Positions 26,093 to 33,869 are shown, counted from the first letter of the stretch. The stretch is DNA of 37,816 nt from Bacillota bacterium (GCA_023435305.1 JAEYRV010000012.1:1-37816); one strand, 5' to 3'. Notes: generated by a model from the letters alone, not told the origin. Program-made: numbers and translations.

Positions 26093-26818
26093 TTATTCGG
26101 CTGTGAACGGCGGTCTTTGTTTATTAGCTGATATGATGGACACCATGTCTGCGTAAGTGTCGTCGATATGCTGCGACATCAGGACGCGGCACCCCTCGGA
26201 ATCTTTGGTGATAATGCGGTCCAGCAGAGCTTTATGATAATACAGCCCTTGAGTAGGTCCACGCTTGGCGACAATACTTTTCATGGCGGAACGCAGCATA
26301 TCACTAATCAAATTGTAGCTCTCCAGGATCAGAGGGTTGCGGCATATAGCAGCGAGCTCATGATGAAAGTTGTAGTCCTCCTCCGAAAATTTCTCCACAT
26401 CGTGTTTACTTTGTTCCATGTTGGCTAAAATCATAGTCAATTTGGCAATATCGTCCGCATCTGCTTTCTTAGTGGCCAGTTCAGCTGTATAACCCTCGAT
26501 CGCCTTGCGAAACTCCAGCACCGAGAGCATATTGTCATCACTTAAATAGGCAACGGGGACAAGACCGCAAATGGACTGTCCGGGAGACAATGTGCGAATA
26601 AATGTTCCTTCGCCCGGACGCGTCTCGGCCAGCCCCAGGGCAACCATACGATGGATGCATTGCCTTACTGTGATGCGGCTGACGCCAAATAATGTTGCCA
26701 AGGTGCTTTCAGACGGCAGATGAAGCCCCGGCATCCACTCGCCTGACAGTATCAGGTTTTTCATCTGTTCGAAGACAAGGTCGCTCAAGTTGACGCGTTT
26801 GATCGGATTTATACTCAT
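26093..26818 (-). CDS. GntR/FadR-family transcriptional regulator
   Basis: About 241 residues from ATG 26818 (MSINPIKRVNLSDLVFEQMK), which follows the SDR stop by four bases; the frame extends further into the SDR gene without support. The N-terminal GntR winged helix reads LILSGEWMPGLHLPSESTLA, TLFGVSRITVRQCIHRMVAL and ETRPGEGTFI. Residues ~95-225 form an all-helical FCD domain with the metal-binding-type pattern DYNFHHELAA and a later His in MSQHIDDTY. FadR-type regulators are usually repressors released by a pathway metabolite. It is encoded inside the operon it probably controls; matching palindromes lie at 27824-27850. Confidence 0.9.
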   Translation of the reverse strand: MSINPIKRVNLSDLVFEQMKNLILSGEWMPGLHLPSESTLATLFGVSRITVRQCIHRMVALGLAETRPGEGTFIRTLSPGQSICGLVPVAYLSDDNMLSVLEFRKAIEGYTAELATKKADADDIAKLTMILANMEQSKHDVEKFSEEDYNFHHELAAICRNPLILESYNLISDMLRSAMKSIVAKRGPTQGLYYHKALLDRIITKDSEGCRVLMSQHIDDTYADMVSIISANKQRPPFTAE

Positions 26819-26822
26819 AGCT

Positions 26823-27788
26823 TTAATATTTGGTGTCATACGGCCAGGGAGAACCGCCGGCCAAACAACCACCGTCCACATGAATCATTGCTCCGGATAT
26901 ATATGAAGAGGAATCAGAGGCCAACATCACCGATACACCCAGCAGCTCATCCGGATCACCGGGACGCTCCATGGCAATGCGTTCACGAAGGTATCTGCTG
27001 CGTTCAGGGTTTTCCCAGGTCACAGCGGTAAGTTCAGTCAGGAAATGGCCCGGAGCCAAAGCATTGGCACGTATACCATGCTTGGCAAATTCGATTGCCA
27101 TGCTCCGGGTGAGTGCGGCCACGGCACTTTTACTGGCCCCGTATACACTGCATCCTCCCAGCATACCCACAGAGTTGTGTGAGGCAATATTGATGATATT
27201 CCCTTTTTTCGCCTTTATCATATGCTTTACTACTTCCTGGGTCAAAAAGAACATCCCTTTGAGATTGACATTCATGATCCGGTCATAGGTGGATTCATCC
27301 ACATCCAGAAACCCTTCGCGCTTATTTATCCCGGCACAGTTCACCAGTACATCTATGCGCCCAAAGTCCGCTATCACAGCGTCAACGCATTTTTTAATGC
27401 TGCCCGTCTCCAGCAGATCCAGGTAGTAGATGCCTGCGTTCTTGCCTGCGTTCTTGTCTGCGTTCATGCCTGCGTTCTTGTCTGCGTTCATGTCTGCGTT
27501 CATGCCTGCGTTCATGCCTGCATTCATGACTGCGTTCTTGTCTGCATTCATGCCTGCGTTCATGCCTGCGTTCATGCCTGCGTTCATGCCTGCATTCTTG
27601 CCAATCGTTTCAGCTATGCGCTTGAGATCGTCCATTCTTAAGTCACACAATGCCATCGCAGCACCAAAAGCCGCAAAGCCTTCGGCCATGACCCTGCCTA
27701 TTCCACCAGCCGCGCCAGTAAGCAGTATAACTTTATTCTCCAGACTAAACAGTTCATGAAATTTTTGCCCTTCAGATGCTATTGACAC
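26823..27788 (-). CDS. Short-chain dehydrogenase/reductase carrying a 56-residue repeat insert
   Basis: 321 residues from GTG 27788, with GGAG upstream. The NAD(P)-binding motif TGAAGGIG (24-31) is followed by Asp49 in LCDL, which suggests NAD. NCAGINKR, the catalytic Ser in NIASHNSV and YGASKSAV (Tyr and Lys) follow, and the C-terminal end SYISGAMIHVDGGC is typical of gluconate 5-dehydrogenase/KduD-like classical SDRs. Removing residues 65-120 leaves ~265 residues, the normal size. Those residues are fourteen NA(G/D/V)(M/K) tetrads, placed between the third strand/helix and IYYLDLLE, a surface loop in known SDRs. It is first in the operon and probably oxidises or reduces the imported sugar or sugar acid. 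Confidence 0.9.
   Translation of the reverse strand: MSIASEGQKFHELFSLENKVILLTGAAGGIGRVMAEGFAAFGAAMALCDLRMDDLKRIAETIGKNAGMNAGMNAGMNAGMNADKNAVMNAGMNAGMNADMNADKNAGMNADKNAGKNAGIYYLDLLETGSIKKCVDAVIADFGRIDVLVNCAGINKREGFLDVDESTYDRIMNVNLKGMFFLTQEVVKHMIKAKKGNIINIASHNSVGMLGGCSVYGASKSAVAALTRSMAIEFAKHGIRANALAPGHFLTELTAVTWENPERSRYLRERIAMERPGDPDELLGVSVMLASDSSSYISGAMIHVDGGCLAGGSPWPYDTKY
27431..27598. repeat. 14-unit, 12-bp in-frame minisatellite within the SDR gene
   Basis: Fourteen consecutive 12-bp units with plus-strand consensus TGCCTGCGTTCA. Units differ at only a few positions (C/T at base 4, G/A at base 8, A/T at base 12). Each unit adds four residues, so changes in copy number keep the reading frame. 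Confidence 0.95.
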
Positions 27789-27823
27789 AAAATCACTCCA
27801 AGCTAAACTGTAATTATTACCTT

Positions 27824-27850
27824 GTCTATCTGTAGACCTGTAATACAGGT
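27824..27850. promoter_or_regulatory. Overlapping palindromes, candidate GntR operator
   Basis: GTCTA-tctg-TAGAC (27824-27837) overlaps the perfect palindrome ACCTGTAATACAGGT (27836-27850). They lie just downstream of a strong -10 element, over the likely transcription start. This is the position and style of FadR/GntR-type repressor operators. Binding by the GntR protein of the same operon is inferred. Confidence 0.65.
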
Positions 27851-27867
27851 TGCTTTGTTATTTCCAT

Positions 27868-27895
27868 AATATACCATATTGCATTTGCTTGTCAA
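27868..27895 (-). promoter_or_regulatory. Sigma-A-type promoter of the SDR-transketolase-transport operon
   Basis: On the minus strand TTGACA (27895-27890) is followed after a 16-bp spacer by TATATT (27873-27868). The start codon lies 80 bp downstream with the operator-like palindromes in between. Confidence 0.75.
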
Positions 27896-27899
27896 TACC

Positions 27900-28052
27900 A
27901 TTTTTGTTTAATATTTACTTTCAATATCGTGTTCAATTATTTTCTGTTTATGGCACCATCTCAGGGATGACGAAAGCAGTACGTAAGTGAAAGGTCTATG
28001 GGCTGCTCATGAATGTGGATGTGACAATACAAGAATGATAGGACTGCATATT
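27900..28052. other. Spacer upstream of the operon promoter, nothing recognised
   Basis: No open frame with a ribosome site and no repeat was recognised here before element copy B begins. Confidence 0.45.
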
Positions 28053-28680
28053 ACATGTCAAAATGGATGATTTTGCTGACAAACGCGGCAGTTTTGATTT
28101 TCCAGTATTGCATTGTGCAAAAACTTTTCATCTGAGCGCACCCCCATTCAATAAAGGAACCAGGAATGTACTCGAAATGTACCACCCACCTATTCGCAAT
28201 GGACCGAATTTCAAGTAGAGTCCTACTTTGATTTACTGAGTGGTCCAAATTTCAAGTAGAGTCCTACTTTGATTTACTGAGTGGTCCAAATTTCAAGTAG
28301 AGTCCTGCTTTAGTTTACTGAGTGGTCCAGATTTCAAGTAGAGTCCTACTTTAATTTACTGAGTGGTCCAAATTTCAAGTATAGTCCTACTTTAATTCAC
28401 TGAGTGGTCCAAATTTCAAGTATAGTCCTACTTTGTAGACATAACGAGGAGTTGTTCGCGATTATTGCACAAAAAATCGACTTTATCAAAGAAAACCTAG
28501 ACTATACTTGGAAAACGGACCACCCGCTTGTTCGCAATGGACCAAATTTCAAGTAGAGTCCTATTTTAGTTTGCTTAGTGGCCATAAGTAGTTTAAATGC
28601 CATAATCATTGAATACTCTCAATAGAATGAATGAAATTGTGCCCGGATGATGTGGTTTTTAAACACTCTCCCTGTATGCA
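28053..28680. repeat. Dispersed hairpin element, copy B, interrupted by a tandem array
   Basis: The left part (28053-28145) matches copy A: GTCAAAATGGATGAT, GATTTTCCA and TGTGCAAAAAC. The right part (28598-28676) also matches: ATAATCATTGAATACTCTCA, ATAGAAT, a degenerate arm beginning TTGTGCCCGGATGATGTGG and CTCCCTGTAT. The arms still pair imperfectly (28113-28142 with 28637-28665). Between them, instead of copy A's ~90-bp interior, sits the 41-bp tandem array and about 100 bp of other sequence. No gene here is supported. Confidence 0.7.
28199..28436. repeat. 41-bp tandem repeat array (six units)
   Basis: Units begin at about 28199, 28240, 28281, 28322, 28363 and 28404, exactly 41 bp apart, each starting GTGGTCCAAATTTCAAGTA and ending TTACTGA. 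The units are directly adjacent with no spacers. An inverted unit-like sequence lies at 28498-28523 and another direct unit at 28537-28585. A CACCC...TTCGCAATGGACC segment precedes both the array (28190-28205) and the isolated unit (28521-28543). Confidence 0.95.
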
Positions 28681-28692
28681 CCCGCTAGCCTC

Positions 28693-28735
28693 GTGCGTAC
28701 CCGCCCGCCTCGTACGTGCGTACCCGCCCGCCTCG
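28693..28735. repeat. 20-bp GC-rich direct repeat
   Basis: GTGCGTACCCGCCCGCCTCG occurs at 28693-28712 and again at 28716-28735, just before the chemoreceptor terminator. It is much more GC-rich than its surroundings. Confidence 0.9.
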
Positions 28736-28738
28736 CAT

Positions 28739-28774
28739 CAAAACACCCGCAACTCTGCAAAGAGCTGCGGGTGT
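28739..28774 (-). terminator. Intrinsic terminator of the chemoreceptor gene
   Basis: ACACCCGCA (28743-28751) pairs with TGCGGGTGT (28766-28774), and an inner CTCT/AGAG pair extends the stem. On the minus strand it is followed by TTTT, about 80 bases past the stop codon. Confidence 0.88.
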
Positions 28775-28830
28775 AGCATTTTACTTACTAATCGATTCAA
28801 TTCGCACCTTTAAATCCTGACACAAAATTC

Positions 28831-28872
28831 GAAACCTATATTATGATCTTCGAAACCTATATTATGATCTTC
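28831..28872. repeat. 21-bp tandem duplication spanning the chemoreceptor stop codon
   Basis: GAAACCTATATTATGATCTTC occurs twice back to back (28831-28851, 28852-28872), with a partial third copy inside the gene. The minus-strand translation of each copy is VSKIII plus a stop. Confidence 0.95.
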
Positions 28873-30914
28873 GAAACCTCCTCGAGCAATTTTTGTGCAC
28901 TTTCACTTGATTCCTTTGTCAGCTTCATTATTTCATTGGATTTTAGAGTTACATCCGTCACCTTTTGCGCAATGTCCGTTGTGCCCTTGGCCCCTTCGCT
29001 TGCCGCCTGCGCTACTCCGTCAATGGTTTTTAAAACATCCTGTATCGTGGCTAAAAGTTCTTCTGAGGTCGAACTGAAATCCGTAACAAGGTTCTCTACA
29101 AATTTAGCGTCTTTACTGTATTTATCCGCTACATCAAGCATAGTATTATAATCATTATTCACATCGTTAGACACAAACCTGAGCAATTTATTTGAACTAT
29201 TCGAAAGATCATTAACAGACCCCGTAACCTTGGCGGTGATATTCTGTATCTGAATTGCAGTATCCTTGGACTGTTCCGCCAGTTTCCTGATCTCTTCGGC
29301 TACAACAGAAAAGCCTTTGCCCGCATCACCTGCTCTGGCGGCTTCAATGGCTGCATTTAAAGAAAGCAAGTTCGTTTGTGAGGTTATTTGCATGATAGAA
29401 TCCGTCAAAACACTTATTTGTTCTACCACTTTCGAGTTTTCAATAGCCTTATCCAGCTCTTCCCTTGTTTCCATCAAAATATCTGCAGCCTTTCTCTGTG
29501 CTTTATTAACATTTTCCTTTGTATCAACTGCTCTTTTATTGATTTCAATAACTTCTACTGTACCGTTTTGAGTACTTCTTGCTATAGCTTCTACAGCTTG
29601 TTCTATCTCTTGTGCGGATGCTGTCATCTCTTCTGATGCAGCTGCAGTTTCTTCCATATATGCTGACAATTCTTCAGTGCTTGCAGATACATCTTCTATA
29701 TTGCCATATAATTCAGAGACATAGTCCGCGACATTATTTGCTGCATTTTGGCTGATATTTGATTCACTTTTTACATTAATAATAAGATTTCTTATCCCAT
29801 CCTGCATTAATTTTGTGGACTTTGCCAGCAGCCCGACTTCATCCTGCATCCTCAAGTACTTCTCGGGCACCGGGTTTGTTAAATCGCCCTTTGCCAATAT
29901 ATTCATATGCTTTGAACATAATTCGATTGGCTTGGATATTCTTCTGCCGATATAAAGTGCAACTAATACGGATATAATTATCCCTATGAGCATCACAATA
30001 ATTATTACATTAATGACCCTGTTCAAATTCTTAAGCACCTCTGCACTTGGTACATTTACACCTACGATTTGACCATTATCCATTCGATAATATCCAATTA
30101 AAGTTTGTTTTCCCTCATAATCCACTTCTAATACTGATGATTTTATATTATTCATTTCATCAGTTATATATTTGTACTTTCCGCTGTCCATGGTGCTGAA
30201 ATTATCCTCAGGCGTTTTGCTTTTATCAACCAGAAAGGTAAAGTCATCACTTAATAAAAAAGCATTGCCGGTGTCAAACACTTTTGTAGATAATATTAAT
30301 TTCTTCAGACTTTCAAAGGACATATCCAGCCCTGCTACTCCAACTAATTCATTTTTAGAATATACAGGCATTGTATAAGATATCATATTTATATTACTGA
30401 CACTATCTGCATAGATCTTGGACCATACCCCTTTCTCAGCCTTTATAGGGTCATAATACCAGTCAAGATCCTCATTATCCTGTCTATACTCATCAAGATC
30501 ATAAACATTAGTCTCAACGATACCTTCATTCTTACCTTCGTCAAAGATATAAGTTATATCAAAGCCTTTACTTCCGCTTGTAAATCCGGGGTCGAAATTG
30601 AAATACAGCCCTACTATACCTTCATTACTATCCGCCAGGCTTCTAACTATAGCGCTCAGTTCATTTTCATAATCATCCAGATAATTATCGTCTTTGACCC
30701 TGGAAACATCTATGCTCCCGAGTACTATTCCTGATAATTCCCTCACTGTATTTTCAGCCTTTGCAGTTGTAATAGAGTATTCATTTCCTCTGCTTGACGC
30801 AATATTTAAAAGCTTGTCCTTTGCTTCACTCTTAACGATGCGTGTAGATTGTATGATACTTATAATGCCTACTATAGATGATACTAAAACTGAACAAAAC
30901 ACTATCGCTGCCAC
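28857..30914 (-). CDS. Methyl-accepting chemotaxis protein (Cache-HAMP-MCP)
   Basis: 685 residues from a GTG at 30914. An N-terminal membrane helix, an extracellular Cache-type sensor (about 40-290, with GLYFNFDPGFTSGSKGFD, DLDWYYDPIKAEKGVWSKIY and VAGLDMSFESLKKLI), a second membrane helix and HAMP (RRISKPIELCSKHMNILAKG) are followed by a long coiled coil. The conserved signalling hairpin reads QITSQTNLLSLNAAIEAARA then GDAGKGFSVVAEEIRKLAEQ. It signals to CheA/CheW. The frame continues upstream as LKKLSYRI, a normal MCP start, with AAAGGGGGA seven bases before it, but the codon there is TTA (30938-30936) instead of ATG/TTG/GTG. The GTG used here has no ribosome site. A signal molecule is not predictable; the neighbouring sugar operon is only a hint. 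Confidence 0.92.
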   Translation of the reverse strand: MAAIVFCSVLVSSIVGIISIIQSTRIVKSEAKDKLLNIASSRGNEYSITTAKAENTVRELSGIVLGSIDVSRVKDDNYLDDYENELSAIVRSLADSNEGIVGLYFNFDPGFTSGSKGFDITYIFDEGKNEGIVETNVYDLDEYRQDNEDLDWYYDPIKAEKGVWSKIYADSVSNINMISYTMPVYSKNELVGVAGLDMSFESLKKLILSTKVFDTGNAFLLSDDFTFLVDKSKTPEDNFSTMDSGKYKYITDEMNNIKSSVLEVDYEGKQTLIGYYRMDNGQIVGVNVPSAEVLKNLNRVINVIIIVMLIGIIISVLVALYIGRRISKPIELCSKHMNILAKGDLTNPVPEKYLRMQDEVGLLAKSTKLMQDGIRNLIINVKSESNISQNAANNVADYVSELYGNIEDVSASTEELSAYMEETAAASEEMTASAQEIEQAVEAIARSTQNGTVEVIEINKRAVDTKENVNKAQRKAADILMETREELDKAIENSKVVEQISVLTDSIMQITSQTNLLSLNAAIEAARAGDAGKGFSVVAEEIRKLAEQSKDTAIQIQNITAKVTGSVNDLSNSSNKLLRFVSNDVNNDYNTMLDVADKYSKDAKFVENLVTDFSSTSEELLATIQDVLKTIDGVAQAASEGAKGTTDIAQKVTDVTLKSNEIMKLTKESSESAQKLLEEVSKIII

Positions 30915-31112
30915 TATTCTATAACTTAATTTTTTTAAGATAAGGTCCCCCTTTTGAAACAGTTATTTCTACACATTGATTTTTATTTATACCACAATAA
31001 ATGTAACAAATAACTACCAAATACATCTTTATTATGACATATTTCTCATATGAAGGTATGTAAAATGATGCTATCTGCAGCCTGTTGTGTCATCAATGCA
31101 TGGTTTATTTCA

Positions 31113-31334
31113 CTAATATATCATGCTTTCATCCTGGTCCAGTGCCCATATGCTTCCTTTATCTTTATTCAGATACCTGACATTTTCATAATCACTTTTA
31201 TCAACAACTACTATTCAGTTATTTCGAATTGGAAAATAGACCTGCTTCTCATCAACAAGAATTGTTCCAAGGTCAAAATCAGAACTGTTGTCAGTAAATT
31301 TTTCACCATCATGTAGTTCGATCCATGTTTTCAT
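31113..31334 (-). pseudogene. Small protein gene interrupted by an in-frame TGA
   Basis: From ATG 31334, with GAGGGGG eight bases upstream, the frame reads MKTWIELHDGEKFTDNSSDF, then DLGTILVDEKQVYFPIRNN, then TGA at 31217-31215. It continues in the same frame as IVVVDKSDYENVRYLNKDKG and SIWALDQDESMIY to TAG at 31113. Both parts look like one protein of about 73 residues. I do not recognise it. A recent nonsense mutation or a sequencing error is the simplest explanation. Confidence 0.55.
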
Positions 31335-31552
31335 TGTCAGTACCCCCTCACAAGTCATATAACCTTGTTTATTAATCAGTAATACAAACACCCACGCCAT
31401 CATTTGAATAAATGGGATTGTCGGGAGTCAAAAATAAAGTGATGTAATTCTCCAAATATCTTACTTGATCTTACCACAAAAATGCATATTATGAGTACTG
31501 TTAGAAAACTGCGATATCACAAAATTTTTCCTTATATATCTGTTCTTTGCTA

Positions 31553-32482
31553 TTACTGATCTGCATCTTTCACGGCCCGGAAGCTTAAGTAGTCCTGCCC
31601 GTCTGTTTTCATTTTCTCATATACGCCGCCATGATACACAATGATGTACGCCTTACGCTCATCCTGACTTGATGTCACTGAAGTCCAGTAATATATAACT
31701 TTTGAGTGAATATCCCACATCGGGGATTCTTTGTCCGGGGTCCGTTCATAAACAGCTTTTGCCCCGGATGGATCCCATATTCCGCCTGTGTTTTGTCCAT
31801 GGAGCATCATTGAGCGAACTGCTTCATCCGCAGTAGGTAATCGCCAGATATTTTGCTCTTCTTCCATGATCAAAGTTCCGTCTTCAGATAGATACTTGCA
31901 GATTCTCTGCGCCTCATCCCACGATGCCCCCTGGTCTGGCCAGCCTGGTCCTCTTGGCGCCCAGACCAATGTTAAGCCATTGCCTTGCACGGTTCTCATT
32001 CCAAAATCATTATCATTGATCCTTTGTGAAACCTTTATTCCCTGCGGTATTGAAATTGCCAGAACAGTTATCAGAGGTACGGTAATAAGAAGTCTGTAAG
32101 CCCATTTCTTTGGCTTTGGCTCTCCATAATAATAGCCCAGGCCAAGAGCAATTATTGGAATTACAATCATCAGTCCGACAATGCTGACGTTTGCTCCGAA
32201 AAAGAACCAGGCACTCATAATAGCAATTAGTAAATGCAATATAAGTCCGATTTTCTTCCACTTCAGAATAATGACAGCCAGGGTTACAAAAATTATTGTG
32301 ATCAATAAATACTGGAAGAACAGCATGAACAGGTTCTCCCATATTGATGTGGAATACCACCCTTCATGGAAATTCTCAATAGCTCCCCAATAAGCCCAAA
32401 CGCTCGAGAATGAAATCGTGATGAATACAACTATCCATCCAATGATTGATTTTTTATCCTTTTTCAAGGGTCTCATCCCCAT
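31553..32482 (-). CDS. Membrane protein with C-terminal DUF1566/Lcl-type domain
   Basis: 309 residues. The first ~165 contain about five hydrophobic segments (for example IIGWIVVFITISFSSVWAYW and LLITIIFVTLAVIILKW). The extracytoplasmic C-terminal domain has WDEAQRICKYLSEDG, NIWRLPTADEAVRSMM, YYWTSVTSSQDERKAYI and a closing LSFRAVKDAD. These are the WRLPT...YWTS...FRxV landmarks of DUF1566/Lcl and related formylglycine-generating-enzyme-like lectin folds. The catalytic residues of true sulfatase-modifying enzymes are not evident, so binding rather than catalysis is likely. It precedes nothing obvious on its strand. Confidence 0.78.
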   Translation of the reverse strand: MGMRPLKKDKKSIIGWIVVFITISFSSVWAYWGAIENFHEGWYSTSIWENLFMLFFQYLLITIIFVTLAVIILKWKKIGLILHLLIAIMSAWFFFGANVSIVGLMIVIPIIALGLGYYYGEPKPKKWAYRLLITVPLITVLAISIPQGIKVSQRINDNDFGMRTVQGNGLTLVWAPRGPGWPDQGASWDEAQRICKYLSEDGTLIMEEEQNIWRLPTADEAVRSMMLHGQNTGGIWDPSGAKAVYERTPDKESPMWDIHSKVIYYWTSVTSSQDERKAYIIVYHGGVYEKMKTDGQDYLSFRAVKDADQ

Positions 32483-32615
32483 TTTGTGTCATCAGTTTCA
32501 GAAGCAGCTTTGCCCGCATGCTGCATTTTTTGCATCTGTCCATGGAAACATTTCAATGGGTCTTTCGGTCATTCTTGTCACCCGGGTCTTCAAACTTTTG
32601 TTATGATTCTGCCAT

Positions 32616-33869
32616 CTAATTAGGCTTGTGTTCCAGTTTTAGGTTATATCTGAACGTCGCATCACTGATCGGTTTATTGTACTCCTGTTCCGCCATGATC
32701 TCACTTCCATTGGTAAATGGCAGCTCAAAACAGAAAAGCATCTCCGACGAACCGAGCGCCACCGAAACATCCTGTGCAGCTCTGTCATTAAACGCCCACT
32801 TGCCGGTGTTGTCTACAAGTCCGGCGCCTGCCGGCGCTGCATACCCTCTCGCTGTGTATGTCTCTGTTTCAGCGCCGAACCGGTCTATATACACTTTTAT
32901 TTCCTCTGCCTTGCAGGTGTTGAAGTTCTCCACAAACACCGTCACATTAAAATCGGTCAATGAAAGCTGCAGATCCTCAGCAGGCGATTTGAAGCCTGTG
33001 TATTTGCCAGTGCCAGTCCCTGTCTGGTAAGAAGCTCCGAACACATATGGTATTTCCACCTCGCCTTTCAGGTCATACACCACCTCCTGCACAGTCACAG
33101 TGGTGTCGAAGCGGACCATCATCCGCATCGCGTTTTCCACCTCACTGATATAATTACGGCCGCTGCCGCCAAGGAGCTCCGCTTCCTTCCCGATACGCAG
33201 GATGGCGTGGACGGCTTTGAAATCATGATTTTCACGCAGATCCTTCAGATATTTGTCCGCTGTCTTTTCCAACCATGTGGCGAGGGTTGAGAAGTAACTG
33301 TCGTAATCCAGTACCGCGCCGTAATTCTGGCACCAGGTCAGGCCTTGCAGCACTGCCCGGCTAACGGCCAGGCATTTGTCGGGCTGAAAGCTGTATTTCG
33401 CAATCAGCTTATCGGCTTTTTCACCATAACGGGAAGATAAGACCTTAAGCAGTTCTAATGCTTCATTATACTTATCATTTGTACCGACGACGAGCTCGTA
33501 GTTTTTTGCTGCCGCGTGGAGCTCCTCTGCGTATTGCTTCTCGGGGTCCATGAAATCCTTCATGAACATGTCAATCGCTGTTGTATCCGGCTCATCACAG
33601 CTCTCTTCGCTGCATTCGAAGGAAATATCCGGCGGAACAGGAACATTTACAGGTTCGCTAAGATATGCCTTTACCTTTTTTATGGACTCTTCCAGGGCTT
33701 TATTCGCAACAGACTGTTTCCCATTCATAGCAGAATCCTCATTGCTTCCCGCATCGTCAGGCGGCAACTGTGAATTTCCGTCAACGCTGTTTATCTGTAC
33801 GCATGCACAAAGTAAAATCAAATAAGCAAGAGTGATTACAACAGCCATCATTCGAATCATTTTATTCAT
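32616..33869 (-). CDS. Hypothetical lipoprotein
   Basis: About 417 residues from ATG 33869, with GGGAGG close upstream. The signal peptide MNKMIRMMAVVITLAYLILL ends in a CACVQ lipobox-like site, followed by an Asp/Ser/Asn-rich linker. The middle (about 60-250) is mainly helical and charged; the C-terminal ~160 residues look beta-rich (TVQEVVYDLKGEVEIPYVFG, VTVFVENFNTCKAEEIKVYI). No family was recognised. It lies on the same strand upstream of the DUF1566-like gene, 133 bp away, and the two could be cotranscribed. Confidence 0.7.
   Translation of the reverse strand: MNKMIRMMAVVITLAYLILLCACVQINSVDGNSQLPPDDAGSNEDSAMNGKQSVANKALEESIKKVKAYLSEPVNVPVPPDISFECSEESCDEPDTTAIDMFMKDFMDPEKQYAEELHAAAKNYELVVGTNDKYNEALELLKVLSSRYGEKADKLIAKYSFQPDKCLAVSRAVLQGLTWCQNYGAVLDYDSYFSTLATWLEKTADKYLKDLRENHDFKAVHAILRIGKEAELLGGSGRNYISEVENAMRMMVRFDTTVTVQEVVYDLKGEVEIPYVFGASYQTGTGTGKYTGFKSPAEDLQLSLTDFNVTVFVENFNTCKAEEIKVYIDRFGAETETYTARGYAAPAGAGLVDNTGKWAFNDRAAQDVSVALGSSEMLFCFELPFTNGSEIMAEQEYNKPISDATFRYNLKLEHKPN

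Noticed and set aside
27222..27641. Cys/Val-Ala-rich ORFs on the plus strand opposite the SDR gene
   Set aside because: They are open only because the 12-bp repeat lacks stops in all frames; the minus-strand SDR has all catalytic motifs.
28051..28248. 65-residue minus-strand ORF
   Set aside because: It overlaps element copy B and the first array units; no ribosome site and no protein-family signal.
28199..28436. CRISPR array
   Set aside because: The 41-bp units are contiguous with no unique spacers, and no cas genes are present.
31050..31316. 88-residue hydrophobic ORF on the plus strand
   Set aside because: It is opposite the small TGA-split gene, which has the better ribosome site and more protein-like composition.
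31113..31334. Selenocysteine at the in-frame TGA
   Set aside because: No thiol-active-site context or obvious SECIS-like hairpin directly after the TGA; mutation or error is simpler.
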